From a virus, in the IMG/VR virus record IMGVR_UViG_3300020054_000008, positions 1 to 64,000 of that record: a stretch of DNA of 64,000 nt; one strand, written 5' to 3'. This document shows, piece after piece, positions 38,597 to 46,828 of this stretch. Below the pieces are notes generated by a model. That model was not told the DNA's origin. It saw nothing but the letters and a program-made list of their open reading frames with translations, and made no database searches. The number at the start of each line of letters is the position of its first letter. The stretch's first letter is position 1. The translations under genes were made by a program, and so were the position numbers.

Positions 38597-39141
38597 ACCA
38601 GTTGTGTCCTCAACTTTATATTGGGATATTTCACAGCTAGCGCTTGCACAGCCGCTATATTTTTATCAGAGTCATCGACAAAATACACATCGTCATAACC
38701 GCTATTTATCTTGTCTTCAATCCATCGCGCCTTAAATTGTGGGTCGGATTCACCAAGCGTTACAATCTCAATGTCGTTTACGTTGAGACCAATGTCTTGT
38801 AAAAAGTTAATGATGCCCTGTCGAGCAACTTCAGCACGAGCAGTTAAGATCACAGCTTTGCGACCGTCTGTACCTGCTCCCAAAACGCGGCGGAGGATAT
38901 TCATGTAGTCTTTGATTTCTCGAGGGTTCATTAACTCGCCGCCGAACTCGCTGTAATCGAACTCATCGCCGGGTTCAGGTATGTATATGGCCCACTCTCC
39001 AGGAGTCTGCTTTATCTGCTCACCCGTCGCTTTAGTAAGTATAATCATGGAATCAGTGACAGCAAGTGTGTCATCAAAATCGAAGACACGCAGCTTGTTC
39101 TCACTCAAGATTTCCCTTATATACTCACGAAGTAGTCTCAT
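38593..39141 (-). CDS. Leader-B tagged HAD-family phosphatase
   Basis: 182 aa. Leader MRLLREYIREILSEN (L-S-E step) fused directly to RVFDFDDTLAVTD, the HAD motif I with both catalytic Asp; VILTAR (motif II) and FVDDSDKN (motif III/IV) follow. A complete HAD hydrolase core: phosphatase on a nucleotide, sugar or nucleic-acid end. The tag directly abutting motif I suggests the leader is removed for full activity (inference). Confidence 0.85.
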   Translation of the reverse strand: MRLLREYIREILSENKLRVFDFDDTLAVTDSMIILTKATGEQIKQTPGEWAIYIPEPGDEFDYSEFGGELMNPREIKDYMNILRRVLGAGTDGRKAVILTARAEVARQGIINFLQDIGLNVNDIEIVTLGESDPQFKARWIEDKINSGYDDVYFVDDSDKNIAAVQALAVKYPNIKLRTQLV

Positions 39142-39716
39142 TGTTCTTCCAACATCCCTCGTCGTCGCAGCTCATCCATGACTGGCGTTCCAATCTTAGA
39201 GTACATTTTTGTAAGTGGTGAGCTAACCGAAAATCCATCTGGATGATCACAGTTGTCTTCTCTTTCTGGGGTGAGCTCGTTTTTCAGGTTGTCAAGTTGT
39301 TGGATTATCACGTCAGGTCGCTTCTTCATGTAATGTTTCCACACATTTCTTGCGTCTTTCGAAACCTCCAGCCTGTCAGACATTAGACCACCCGAAGCTT
39401 CGATCGCAACGTCATAAGCTAATGGACCCATCCCGAATTCTTTGGCGCCGGAAACTGATACTTCCTTGGCGCCAGAACAAGGTTGCCCATGTGCTCCCGG
39501 ACTTGGGTTCCAAGATATACCTGCTACCCTGTTTGCTGGACCAATATAGCCCTCATACCAGTCTGAAACATCGATATTAGGGTCGTACACAGCCGTATAA
39601 CCACTCCTAACAACGACCTTGAAGCCAGCCTTTTCTGCACGATCGATCATTGACATGATCTTGGGATCAACAGATTCTTTCAGCAGCTCTCTTATGTATT
39701 CGCGAAGTAGTCTCAT
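39138..39716 (-). CDS. Leader-B tagged paralogue 3 (GPLAYDVAIE family)
   Basis: 192 aa from ATG 39716. Leader MRLLREYIRELLKES, core GPLAYDVAIEASGG, SDRLEVS, RPDVIIQQLD, DNCDHPDG, SPLTKMYSKIGTPVMDELRRRG. Same domain as the genes at 35607 and 37979, with diverged middle sections. Confidence 0.8.
   Translation of the reverse strand: MRLLREYIRELLKESVDPKIMSMIDRAEKAGFKVVVRSGYTAVYDPNIDVSDWYEGYIGPANRVAGISWNPSPGAHGQPCSGAKEVSVSGAKEFGMGPLAYDVAIEASGGLMSDRLEVSKDARNVWKHYMKKRPDVIIQQLDNLKNELTPEREDNCDHPDGFSVSSPLTKMYSKIGTPVMDELRRRGMLEEQ
39649..39716 (-). repeat. Leader-coding DNA repeat, copy 3
   Basis: Third near-identical copy of the leader plus VDPKIMSM coding segment. Confidence 0.8.
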
Positions 39717-40240
39717 CAATAATTCACAGCCCCGATTACTTCTGCATTAGGGTACTTCTCGGCCATCTTGTCTTTAAGATGCCCGATCTCTTTTCTCATC
39801 ATCTTGCCGAAGTGAACGTACCCACCGTCTGGATCGACGTACCTCTCAAAGAATTCATCTATGAGTTTACTGGCAACGCCTTGACCTGTTGAATCACCCC
39901 GGGTCTTCATGTAGTCAATGTACCACATGTCCTTTCCTTCTGCAGTTTTACCGTAGTGGTGATAGTCAAGAAAGCCGATAACACAAACATTCGAAACTCC
40001 TGGGATTAGCTCACCTTTTCGTGGCTTCTTCAGACGCCGGCCGGTTTTTCCATATCTTTCCATCCTCTGATATTCCGTGAAATATGTGTCATGACCTTCT
40101 GGCGGTTCGGTGACTGATGTATCACAATATGCCAAGCGCTTCACGTTACGTGATCTATTATAGGTTAAGGGCGAATCAAGCTCATGGAACTCAACACCCT
40201 CATTTAGGATCTCTTTGATGTATTCACGAAGAAGGCTCAT
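39716..40240 (-). CDS. Leader-B tagged GNAT-like protein, 174 aa
   Basis: Leader MSLLREYIKEILNEG (L-N-E step). YIDYMKTRGDSTGQGVASKLIDEFFER has the strand, then G-x-G-V-A loop and helix of a GNAT acetyl-CoA site. A basic patch (TGRRLKKPRKG) lies before it. Substrate unknown. Overlaps the membrane-protein gene upstream by 17 bases. Confidence 0.75.
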   Translation of the reverse strand: MSLLREYIKEILNEGVEFHELDSPLTYNRSRNVKRLAYCDTSVTEPPEGHDTYFTEYQRMERYGKTGRRLKKPRKGELIPGVSNVCVIGFLDYHHYGKTAEGKDMWYIDYMKTRGDSTGQGVASKLIDEFFERYVDPDGGYVHFGKMMRKEIGHLKDKMAEKYPNAEVIGAVNY

Positions 40241-40532
40241 TGTCTTTCCTTTTTCCTCTAATCTTTACCCATGCACCCCACATCAGTGGTACTGCTAGCC
40301 AGTGTAAACAAAGGAGCCAAGCTGCTGGAACACCTGCGTAAAACACAGGGTGGACGTATGTTCCTAAAACGGTAAAGAGGATCGGGAAAAGTACATCCTC
40401 GATAATCTCCCACGCTAGAAATATAACAACAAACGCGAGACCGTTTTCTTTCAGGAAACGTTTAAGATTTTCTAGGGAGAAATGTTCTAGTTTGTGGCTT
40501 AATCGATGTTTGAGCCATGATAACAGCTTCAT
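40224..40532 (-). CDS. Membrane protein, 102 aa
   Basis: Basic amphipathic N-terminus, then two or three hydrophobic segments (residues 32-52, 56-92), basic tail. No leader-B tag. Sits inside the tagged cassette and is coupled on both sides. Could be a membrane anchor or holin-like protein; unknown. Confidence 0.65.
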   Translation of the reverse strand: MKLLSWLKHRLSHKLEHFSLENLKRFLKENGLAFVVIFLAWEIIEDVLFPILFTVLGTYVHPVFYAGVPAAWLLCLHWLAVPLMWGAWVKIRGKRKDNEPSS

Positions 40533-41824
40533 AGACTCACCTCGTACGTCGGCAGATCAGACATAAAATTCTGCTTTCTCATTACTGTAATAACTGCAAA
40601 ATCGTCAGGACCCTTCTGCATATTCAGAGCGCCAACAATATTCAGCGGGTCACCTTTCCCTGTTTTCGCGGCGATCAAGAACCGCTCGTTGTTCCTGAGT
40701 TCGCCATTGGCATAGTCGTTTATGATGTTACCAATTGCAGCGTCAATAGCTCTCTGGATGGAATCACCCGATATCTTGAATCCGCGGCCGGAAGAATCCT
40801 TATGTCGGTGCTGACGCTCTCTAGAGTGCTGAGTGGCTCTGTAGTCTAGATCTTCTAAGTCTATACGAATCTTCATGTTATTGACTTTGACAATCCGAGA
40901 CTGGCCGTCTGCTGACCCGTAACTGGCTTGCTCAGATAAAAGCTCTCTTACGTATTCACGAAGTGTACTTTCGGCAGTCACTTTGTGTGTAAAACGCTTG
41001 AACGCTGGATTTAACGTATCCATAACAAATTTCGCTCCTCCGTAAAGAGCTGTAAGGGTGTCCCAGACTTTTTTAACACCACCTGATATCGCAGACCCTA
41101 AAACAGACGTAGCTAGACCCTTAAGCTTCTCTTTTATAAATTCACCGGCTTTCTCTACTATCTGCTCTTTCAGCCAGCTCAAAAGACCCTTTACAGCCTC
41201 CTTGGCTTTCTCCAGTTTATCGCCTGCGGCCTCAGCAGCTCCTTCCGCTGCTGCTTTGATTATGTCAAAAGCTGGTACCACTTCTCCAATCTTCTTTTGA
41301 CCTTCTTCGATCAGCTCACCGATCTCGTTCCAGATGTATTTCATGGATAATGCTAAGCTCATCGCTCCCACAGCTTTCTTCCACCCATCTAGACCATTCA
41401 CTTTTTCTAAGATCTTATTGAGGCTTGTAAGCAAGCCGTCTGCAAACTTTATGAACGTCGGAAACTTGTCCGCCCCCAACTCAGTAAGCTTCTCCTTGAC
41501 CATCTTAAGAAAAGACCCTATCGGTCTAATCATCTTGTTAAGTACCATCTTATTGAGGGCCGCCACAAACGATCCAATGAGGTCAGGTTTAGTGATTATC
41601 TGCTTAAGAGATTTACCGAATAATAGAGCGTCATCCTTCAGTCTCTTTAAACCGTCAAAGAAGCCCTCAAGAAGCAAGTGCTCTCGAATAATCCTTGACT
41701 GTAGCTCTGGAGTATAGTACTCATACGACTCGTACAGAGGGACTTTAATCCCTAAAACTTCAGTGATATAGCTTCTATCCCTTATCACAGGATTGTACTT
41801 ACTGTATTCTAGCAGTAGACTCAT
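40529..41824 (-). CDS. Two-part protein joined by an internal leader-B segment, 431 aa
   Basis: Residues 1-285 are helical and amphipathic (long runs such as KAAAEGAAEAAGDKLEKAKEA), like an internal or tape-measure-type virion protein. Residues 286-298 read STLREYVRELLSE, the same tag that opens other proteins. The last 133 residues are a separate domain with HSRERQHRHKD and LNIVGALNM ... DDFAVITVMRK, similar to small RNase-type folds (BECR-like; inference). A prohead protease could cut after L-S-E to release the C-terminal domain. Confidence 0.7.
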   Translation of the reverse strand: MSLLLEYSKYNPVIRDRSYITEVLGIKVPLYESYEYYTPELQSRIIREHLLLEGFFDGLKRLKDDALLFGKSLKQIITKPDLIGSFVAALNKMVLNKMIRPIGSFLKMVKEKLTELGADKFPTFIKFADGLLTSLNKILEKVNGLDGWKKAVGAMSLALSMKYIWNEIGELIEEGQKKIGEVVPAFDIIKAAAEGAAEAAGDKLEKAKEAVKGLLSWLKEQIVEKAGEFIKEKLKGLATSVLGSAISGGVKKVWDTLTALYGGAKFVMDTLNPAFKRFTHKVTAESTLREYVRELLSEQASYGSADGQSRIVKVNNMKIRIDLEDLDYRATQHSRERQHRHKDSSGRGFKISGDSIQRAIDAAIGNIINDYANGELRNNERFLIAAKTGKGDPLNIVGALNMQKGPDDFAVITVMRKQNFMSDLPTYEVSL

Positions 41825-42165
41825 TTATACTCCTCAGCATGACCTTCCTTGAGAAGCCAATCATTGACGCACTCGTCTTCAAGCCAGATCTCTCCGAGCC
41901 ATCGGCCGAATTTACCCTTCTTATCCTTTTCAGTTTTGATCTTTACCCACTTGTTTCCGATTTTGTCTCGTAAAGCGTCTCTAGATTTTAGACCTTCCGT
42001 GCGCTGTTCTCCACGAACTTCTGGAGCATTAATGCGGACGAGGCGGATCTTTTGAGCTTTGAGCACAACTGACCACCCGAGATCGACGTCAACTGTGACC
42101 GTATCCCCATCGTACACTTTCCTAACGAACGCTCGATATGTGTAAAGCTCCGGGCTAGTAGACAT
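41821..42165 (-). CDS. Thermonuclease (SNase-like nuclease)
   Basis: 114 aa. KVYDGDTVTVDVDLG, IRLVRINAPEV, KTEKDKKGKFGRWLGEIW and a terminal GHAEEYK reproduce the staphylococcal nuclease fold with its Asp, Arg and Glu active-site residues (R in IRLVRI, E in APE, R in FGRW). A Ca2+-dependent DNA/RNA endonuclease. No tag and no signal peptide. Coupled by overlap. Confidence 0.88.
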   Translation of the reverse strand: MSTSPELYTYRAFVRKVYDGDTVTVDVDLGWSVVLKAQKIRLVRINAPEVRGEQRTEGLKSRDALRDKIGNKWVKIKTEKDKKGKFGRWLGEIWLEDECVNDWLLKEGHAEEYK

Positions 42166-42168
42166 TTG

Positions 42169-42438
42169 TTATCCCATCATTGCTGCGGCCATTGCATTGT
42201 TGGCCTTTTTCTTTGATTTGTAGCAAGCACGAGCCTTCATCCTGATTTTGCCTGACTTGGTTCGCTGGACACTTCCGACCTTCTTACCCTTATATTTCTT
42301 GGGGTTGTTTTCTTTCTCTGCCTTGGTCAGCTTGTCATCGACATAAGCACACCACTCGTCTCCGCGCTTGCGGACGTCTTCATCAAGCTCGAGAGCTTCA
42401 CGGATAATGTCTCTAAGTTGTCGTCTTGTGATTCTCAT
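42169..42438 (-). CDS. Leader-A tagged basic protein, 89 aa
   Basis: Leader MRITRRQLRDIIREA (I-R-E step), acidic linker, then a Lys/Arg-rich C-terminal part (KVGSVQRTKSGKIRMKARACYKSKKKANNAM). The basic part suits packaged DNA-binding, like T4 internal proteins (inference). Confidence 0.8.
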   Translation of the reverse strand: MRITRRQLRDIIREALELDEDVRKRGDEWCAYVDDKLTKAEKENNPKKYKGKKVGSVQRTKSGKIRMKARACYKSKKKANNAMAAAMMG

Positions 42439-42444
42439 TGTCTT

Positions 42445-42813
42445 TTATCCGCTATATCCGTAACGCCTTGAGTCTCTCATCTTTTTGTATTGTTCTTCTT
42501 CTTTGTCTTTTTTCTGTCGCTCAAGACTAGAGACCGTCATCGAACCTGTCGAGCTGATCAAAGACTTGGCGACTGCATCAACCAGCATAGTAATAATGCT
42601 ATTCCGCCTTTTATCATCAAGCCCCTTCATCCTCTCAGCTTTTTTCTGTAGTTCATCCACAAGAACTTCAGCCCACTCTTCTATCGATGGTCTAAATCTT
42701 GTGATGTCACTAACTGTTGCCACAGACATCCGCTCTATGAGCAATCCCCTAACTTGTTCCTTTAAAACCGCTGTTTCAATCAGCTGCTTCAAATGTGTTT
42801 TTGTAACTTTCAT
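42445..42813 (-). CDS. Leader-A variant protein, 122 aa
   Basis: Leader MKVTKTHLKQLIETAVLKE, longer than usual, with a possible V-L-K-E step. Helical body with Arg/Lys-rich end. Coupled by ATGA to the cupin-containing gene upstream. Function unknown. Confidence 0.7.
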   Translation of the reverse strand: MKVTKTHLKQLIETAVLKEQVRGLLIERMSVATVSDITRFRPSIEEWAEVLVDELQKKAERMKGLDDKRRNSIITMLVDAVAKSLISSTGSMTVSSLERQKKDKEEEQYKKMRDSRRYGYSG

Positions 42814-43592
42814 TTCTTTGCCTTCGATTTCTTAACAACAGCCCAAGACTTAGAGGGAGTCGCTGAATTGACTCTTGCCATGGCCCACTGATGTGCAGTC
42901 ATTCCTTTTCGAGACCCGCTGCTATAATAAGCGCCGAGACCCTTCCTGTATTCCTGTTTGACAGATCCAAGAGTGTATCCCTTTTCTTTCGCTTTTTTCT
43001 CCAAAGCCTTTTCTGTCTTCTTAGACATTTTCGTCTTCTTCTCAGAAAGAAGAAGCTCTTCCACAAAAGCTCTTAAAACTGCATCGTCGTTATCGATTGA
43101 CTCTTTCTTGGTATCGGAACGAGGAGTGTTTTCGAACCCTTTCTTTTCTCTTTGTTGCTTTTCCATGCGGTCCCGGCGGGCATATGCTCTTTTCTCAAGC
43201 TCATCAGCTTGCTTTGATTTTCCGTCCTTACGAAGTTGCTTTGCTTTCTCTAGATCCTTCTTGGTCTGGTCAAGCTGTTTATCACGCTTCGAGCCCTGAG
43301 ATGCCCCGTACTGTCTTGGATGCGCGGCCTTGGTGTCGACTTCAATCAACAAACTTCCGGTGCCCTTGATGACCCTGTGCCACTCGAGGGCAGGAATAAA
43401 GAATTGATCTCCAGACTTCATCTCCACGGGCATCTCATTATCACGCTGAATCTTCCAGCCAGCAGACTCGGTCACCGTAATAAGTCTGTCTTCTTGATCA
43501 CGGTGCCAGACGAGCTCTTCTGAGTCTACATCGCCAGAAAACTCCCTAACAAAAACGCCCTCTGATATCGTGACTTGTTTAAATGGTCTCAT
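42810..43592 (-). CDS. Cupin + internal leader + DUF5824-like protein, 260 aa
   Basis: Residues 1-90 are a cupin barrel (VWHRDQEDRLITV, GDQFFIPALEWHRVIKG). Residues 95-160 are a charged linker. Residues 172-184 read VLRAFVEELLLSE, an internal leader-B copy. The last 76 residues match the DUF5824 pattern (YRKGLGAYYSSGSR, HQWAMARVNS). The cut would release the basic C-terminal domain. Two cargo units in one chain, as in the gene at 40529. Confidence 0.75.
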   Translation of the reverse strand: MRPFKQVTISEGVFVREFSGDVDSEELVWHRDQEDRLITVTESAGWKIQRDNEMPVEMKSGDQFFIPALEWHRVIKGTGSLLIEVDTKAAHPRQYGASQGSKRDKQLDQTKKDLEKAKQLRKDGKSKQADELEKRAYARRDRMEKQQREKKGFENTPRSDTKKESIDNDDAVLRAFVEELLLSEKKTKMSKKTEKALEKKAKEKGYTLGSVKQEYRKGLGAYYSSGSRKGMTAHQWAMARVNSATPSKSWAVVKKSKAKK

Positions 43593-43598
43593 AATCCC

Positions 43599-44408
43599 CT
43601 ACCAAAATCTATAACTATTCTTCTTAAACCCAAGCTCTTTCCAGTACCTGGGCAGCCGACAGGACCAGTAGCCTGGCTTGGTCTTATCTTCCTTTGCTTT
43701 ACTATCACAATTGTGCCGAGAAGCAAAGTTCGCTCGGGCATCATCATCGTCCATCTTTGCTGATAACCCACCCTTGGCGTCTCCAAAGTTAACTTGGATA
43801 ACGTTACCCTTATCATTCTTGGTGTAGACCTTGTACTTCTTAGGCCCAGAAGATCTCATAGGAGAATTCAGGTCGACATCCCGGCCCTTATATTCTGCTT
43901 CGAAAAGGTCTTCATCTGGCATTGGCCAGTCAAGCGGTACCGGGTGACCATCATACATACCATATTCGCCCAAGTCAGTCTCAAAAAGATAGTACGACTC
44001 GAAGTAGGAGGGTGAGTAGGCTCCTCTGTGAGACAAAACTCGAAACTCTCTTACGAGGTCAAAAAAAGCTCTGGAACCGGGGCGATATATCGATTCAGTC
44101 ATGCCTAGACCATTCGTCATATGATACGCGAAGTCTTTTGAGACAGCAGGTACCAACTGATCGAGCGTCTTTGTTAAAACATCACCTTCTTCCCACTCAT
44201 CTCCAGAGTTTAAGCATTCGTAAGACGCCGTCTTTCCCTGGTCATTATCCAGAGCTTGGATGGTTAGGACTCTGCCAATCGATCCTCGATGCTTACAGTT
44301 TGGGTTATCATTGGCAACAATATCACCAACTACGGGCTCGAAAGTATGGCTTTGGTACCCTTCTTCTAAAAGCAGGGAAACTAGTTTTCTCAGGTCTTTC
44401 ACAGGCAT
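43599..44408 (-). CDS. Leader-tagged multidomain protein, 269 aa
   Basis: N-terminus MPVKDLRKLVSLLLEEG is a leader variant. Residues 20-80 are a small barrel (PVVGDIVANDNPN, GRVLTIQAL). Residues 190-269 (KKYKVYTKNDKGNVIQVNFGD ... ARANFASRHNC ... PGYWSCRLPRYWKELG) form a small Cys-containing domain that recurs in phage structural proteins. Likely a virion or internal protein. Confidence 0.7.
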   Translation of the reverse strand: MPVKDLRKLVSLLLEEGYQSHTFEPVVGDIVANDNPNCKHRGSIGRVLTIQALDNDQGKTASYECLNSGDEWEEGDVLTKTLDQLVPAVSKDFAYHMTNGLGMTESIYRPGSRAFFDLVREFRVLSHRGAYSPSYFESYYLFETDLGEYGMYDGHPVPLDWPMPDEDLFEAEYKGRDVDLNSPMRSSGPKKYKVYTKNDKGNVIQVNFGDAKGGLSAKMDDDDARANFASRHNCDSKAKEDKTKPGYWSCRLPRYWKELGFKKNSYRFW

Positions 44409-45151
44409 TACTCCAGCATAGTCTTAAATATGCGGTACAACCACTGTTTTAACCCTTTATTGCTCTGGACGGAACGTGCGACATGACCGTCTTTTACGTA
44501 GTTTAGCGTGATCCTGGAATTTACACCTTCTCTCAAGTGTATCTTGGACGCGCGAGCGATATTTCTCTCGCTGTCATCATAAAATATGATTTCCTCAGGT
44601 TGGTAGGCGATCGCATAATGAGATAAAACATTCGCCTTAGCCACTGATGTAAGACCACCTTCAGCAGCTACATCACCTACGGTATGGATGTGGTGATCAG
44701 GAATGATAATTCCTTGTGAATTAAGGAACGAAGCGATACCCTCTCTGTTTGTGGAGGGAATTACACACTTATTCACAGGACTCCAGACGTCAGTGTAGCC
44801 TGCCCTTGCCGTCAAGATTATTACCAAACAATCGGGATCTGCGAGATATTCCTTCAACTGTATAATCATTGAAGGGATTGGGGACACTGAATCTAAATCT
44901 ACTGCCATTGTTTCTGAATAATCATATTCAAAATCAGATATCGACACACTAGAAAAAGACAGAAAAGTCTCGTAGTTGGTCGAGTTAACCCAGATCCAGT
45001 CTTCGTCTCGGGAGGCGATATCTAATCCGAGACGAGATGCAATGGTGAAAGCATTCTCGAGTAAATTAGACCTTATCCCTACGTGTGAGTTCGTAACGGC
45101 CAAGGTGTCGTCAAAATCAAACGCCACCACTTTCTTAATCTTCTTTTCCAT
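44408..45151 (-). CDS. HAD-family phosphatase, 247 aa
   Basis: VVAFDFDDTLAVTNS (motif I), VIILTARAG (motif II), IIFYDDSERN (motif III/IV): complete HAD core with a cap insert in residues 30-90. No N-terminal tag, but the C-terminus KGLKQWLYRIFKTMLE resembles the amphipathic tag helix. Related to the tagged HAD at 38593. Substrate unknown. Confidence 0.8.
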   Translation of the reverse strand: MEKKIKKVVAFDFDDTLAVTNSHVGIRSNLLENAFTIASRLGLDIASRDEDWIWVNSTNYETFLSFSSVSISDFEYDYSETMAVDLDSVSPIPSMIIQLKEYLADPDCLVIILTARAGYTDVWSPVNKCVIPSTNREGIASFLNSQGIIIPDHHIHTVGDVAAEGGLTSVAKANVLSHYAIAYQPEEIIFYDDSERNIARASKIHLREGVNSRITLNYVKDGHVARSVQSNKGLKQWLYRIFKTMLE

Positions 45152-45195
45152 CCTTTAGTATTATAAGAAGAATCATCCAGATGTACTTTACGCTT

Positions 45196-46071
45196 CTACT
45201 TCTCGTCGCGGCGAACGACACGAACGTTGATCTTGGGTTCATAATCATCAGGTGTTTTATCGACGATGCCCTCAAAATCGCATTCGTTTGGGAAGTAGTA
45301 GAATACGAACTCTCTTTTTGGAAGATGCATCGCCACTTGACTCGTCGTTACCATCCCGGCTTTGTCTGGTACTCTACGAAGCATGTTATCATTTGAGTCG
45401 TGATCAAAGTGTTGCTTCGCTAAAGCAGGAGCGACTTCATCAAAATCATTGACTCCAGCTAGCTCCACTTCTGCTTGAGCCTTTCTAATCTTAGAAGACA
45501 TGTAATCTTTTGGGCGTCTGTCAGGAGTGTACCCAGCACCATGGTGATCTTTACCGTGGTTGGTTCGAACGTCGAAACCTGTTGTTGGGTCAAGCTTATT
45601 AATGACAGGCGTGTGTTCGGATGACATTTCTATACTGTAAACTGCGTCTGGAGTCCCTACGAAAGTATGACCTTTAATGCCGCCCTTATAACCGACAAGA
45701 GACTTGACAGCATCGTCTATGCTGGAATGCTTTAAGGCTTGAATCATTCTGGGACCATCGTCTGATCTCACTTTACCTTTCACTGCATTCTCGTCATCGC
45801 TGATGGATAGGGCAGCATTCACCACTCCCAAGCCGTGGGAGTTCATACCTTCAGCGTACCCAGTATCAAGATCCTCAAAGTAAACGACTTCTGTCCCGTC
45901 ATCTAATAGGTCTCTGATTATCTCGACACGCGCATGATAGTTTCTGTCTCGAGACTTAGCTAAGATATTTTTACCCTGCGTCTCGCCGGCGACGATGATA
46001 CACTCTTCAAGACGAGAAGACACCAGACGTTTAAGTACTGCTTCAAAAAGCTTGTCTTGCAAATTCTTCAA
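45196..46071 (-). CDS. Leader-tagged Ntn-hydrolase-like protein
   Basis: 291 aa. The first 23 residues (MKNLQDKLFEAVLKRLVSSRLEE) form a leader-like helix ending L-E-E, directly before Cys24. From Cys24 the sequence CIIVAGETQG ... LAKSRDRNY ... YFEDLDTGYAEGMNSHGLGVVNAAL fits the C45/penicillin-acylase-like Ntn hydrolases, whose nucleophile is an N-terminal Cys. Cleavage by a prohead-type protease at L-E-E would expose that Cys (inference). First gene of the minus-strand cassette; divergent from the tmRNA. Confidence 0.7.
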   Translation of the reverse strand: MKNLQDKLFEAVLKRLVSSRLEECIIVAGETQGKNILAKSRDRNYHARVEIIRDLLDDGTEVVYFEDLDTGYAEGMNSHGLGVVNAALSISDDENAVKGKVRSDDGPRMIQALKHSSIDDAVKSLVGYKGGIKGHTFVGTPDAVYSIEMSSEHTPVINKLDPTTGFDVRTNHGKDHHGAGYTPDRRPKDYMSSKIRKAQAEVELAGVNDFDEVAPALAKQHFDHDSNDNMLRRVPDKAGMVTTSQVAMHLPKREFVFYYFPNECDFEGIVDKTPDDYEPKINVRVVRRDEK

Positions 46072-46156
46072 AAGCGGCTCCTATTGTTATACCACGCTAT
46101 CTTAAATATCTCATGTATTACGACTTTATTCTACATAATATACTTAAAATGAACAT

Positions 46157-46496
46157 GGGCCCGAACTAGTTTCGACAGGGCGACGGAGGGTTTGAGTGCA
46201 AGCAGGAAAGATACATCCTTAAAAGTTCAACAATTATAATTGCCAATAACAATTATCACTACGACAACGTTGCTCTAGCAGCTTAGTCGGGTGGTTGTCT
46301 AAAACCATCTATCCAATTTAGACTTTAGCAGGTGGTTCTGCCAAGAAATAAAAAGCCGCCAGTCCTCCCACTTCACAACGGAGGCGAAAAGCTATGGTGA
46401 ATATCCTTCTGGCCGGAGAAATGACCAGACAAGCTTGTGAATGACTTTAATCTAATGTTGTTTTGGACTCCGGGGCAGTACCGGACGGGTCCACCA
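46157..46496 (+). ncRNA. ssrA: Transfer-messenger RNA (tmRNA)
   Basis: 340 nt with encoded CCA. Acceptor GGGCCCG pairs with CGGGTCC (7 bp, one G-U), and TTTCGACAGGG follows as in tmRNAs. The tag frame is GCC AAT AAC ... GCA GCT TAG at 46242-46286: Ala-Asn-Asn-Asn-Tyr-His-Tyr-Asp-Asn-Val-Ala-Leu-Ala-Ala. The T-arm TCCGG-GGCAGTA-CCGGA lacks the usual TTC loop. It releases stalled ribosomes and marks the peptide for ClpXP-type proteases; a phage copy is rare. Confidence 0.92.
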
Positions 46497-46529
46497 TTTA
46501 TCTTCTTTCCGCTGTATATAGAATGCAGT

Positions 46530-46787
46530 ATGGAAAAGAAATTGAAATATGTTTGTAGCGTCTATAAAGATAGACCTATCTCGTGTATAGAATACCCTTG
46601 GAACTTCGCTAATTCTCACTTCGAAAAATGTATCTTTATCGATGTGGAGAACAAGAAGTTACGTACTATGGAAGAGCAACTAGTCTTGAACACAGAGGAA
46701 GAGATTAGTGAGTACTGTGTCTCTTGTGGCTTGTGCTGTCATTTCGGTCCAGCAAAATGCTCAAAATTGATTGTTATTAATGGGTAG
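46530..46787 (+). CDS. Permuted YkgJ-like Cys-cluster protein, 85 aa
   Basis: N-terminal CSVYKDRPISCIEYPW and C-terminal CVSCGLCCHFGPAKCSKL match the two halves of the YkgJ/UPF0153 metal (zinc or Fe-S) site, but in reverse order: in the family the C-x-x-C-G-x-C-C part comes first. Likely a circular permutation. Ribosome site is weak. Directly downstream of tmRNA on the same strand. Confidence 0.65.
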   Translation: MEKKLKYVCSVYKDRPISCIEYPWNFANSHFEKCIFIDVENKKLRTMEEQLVLNTEEEISEYCVSCGLCCHFGPAKCSKLIVING

Positions 46788-46828
46788 CAAAGAATATTTA
46801 ATAAAAGTGTTGTAAGAGGAGGTACCTG

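Noticed and set aside
46437-46529. Upstream extension of the Cys-cluster gene
   Set aside because: It runs through the 3' half of the tmRNA; start at 46530 is more sensible.
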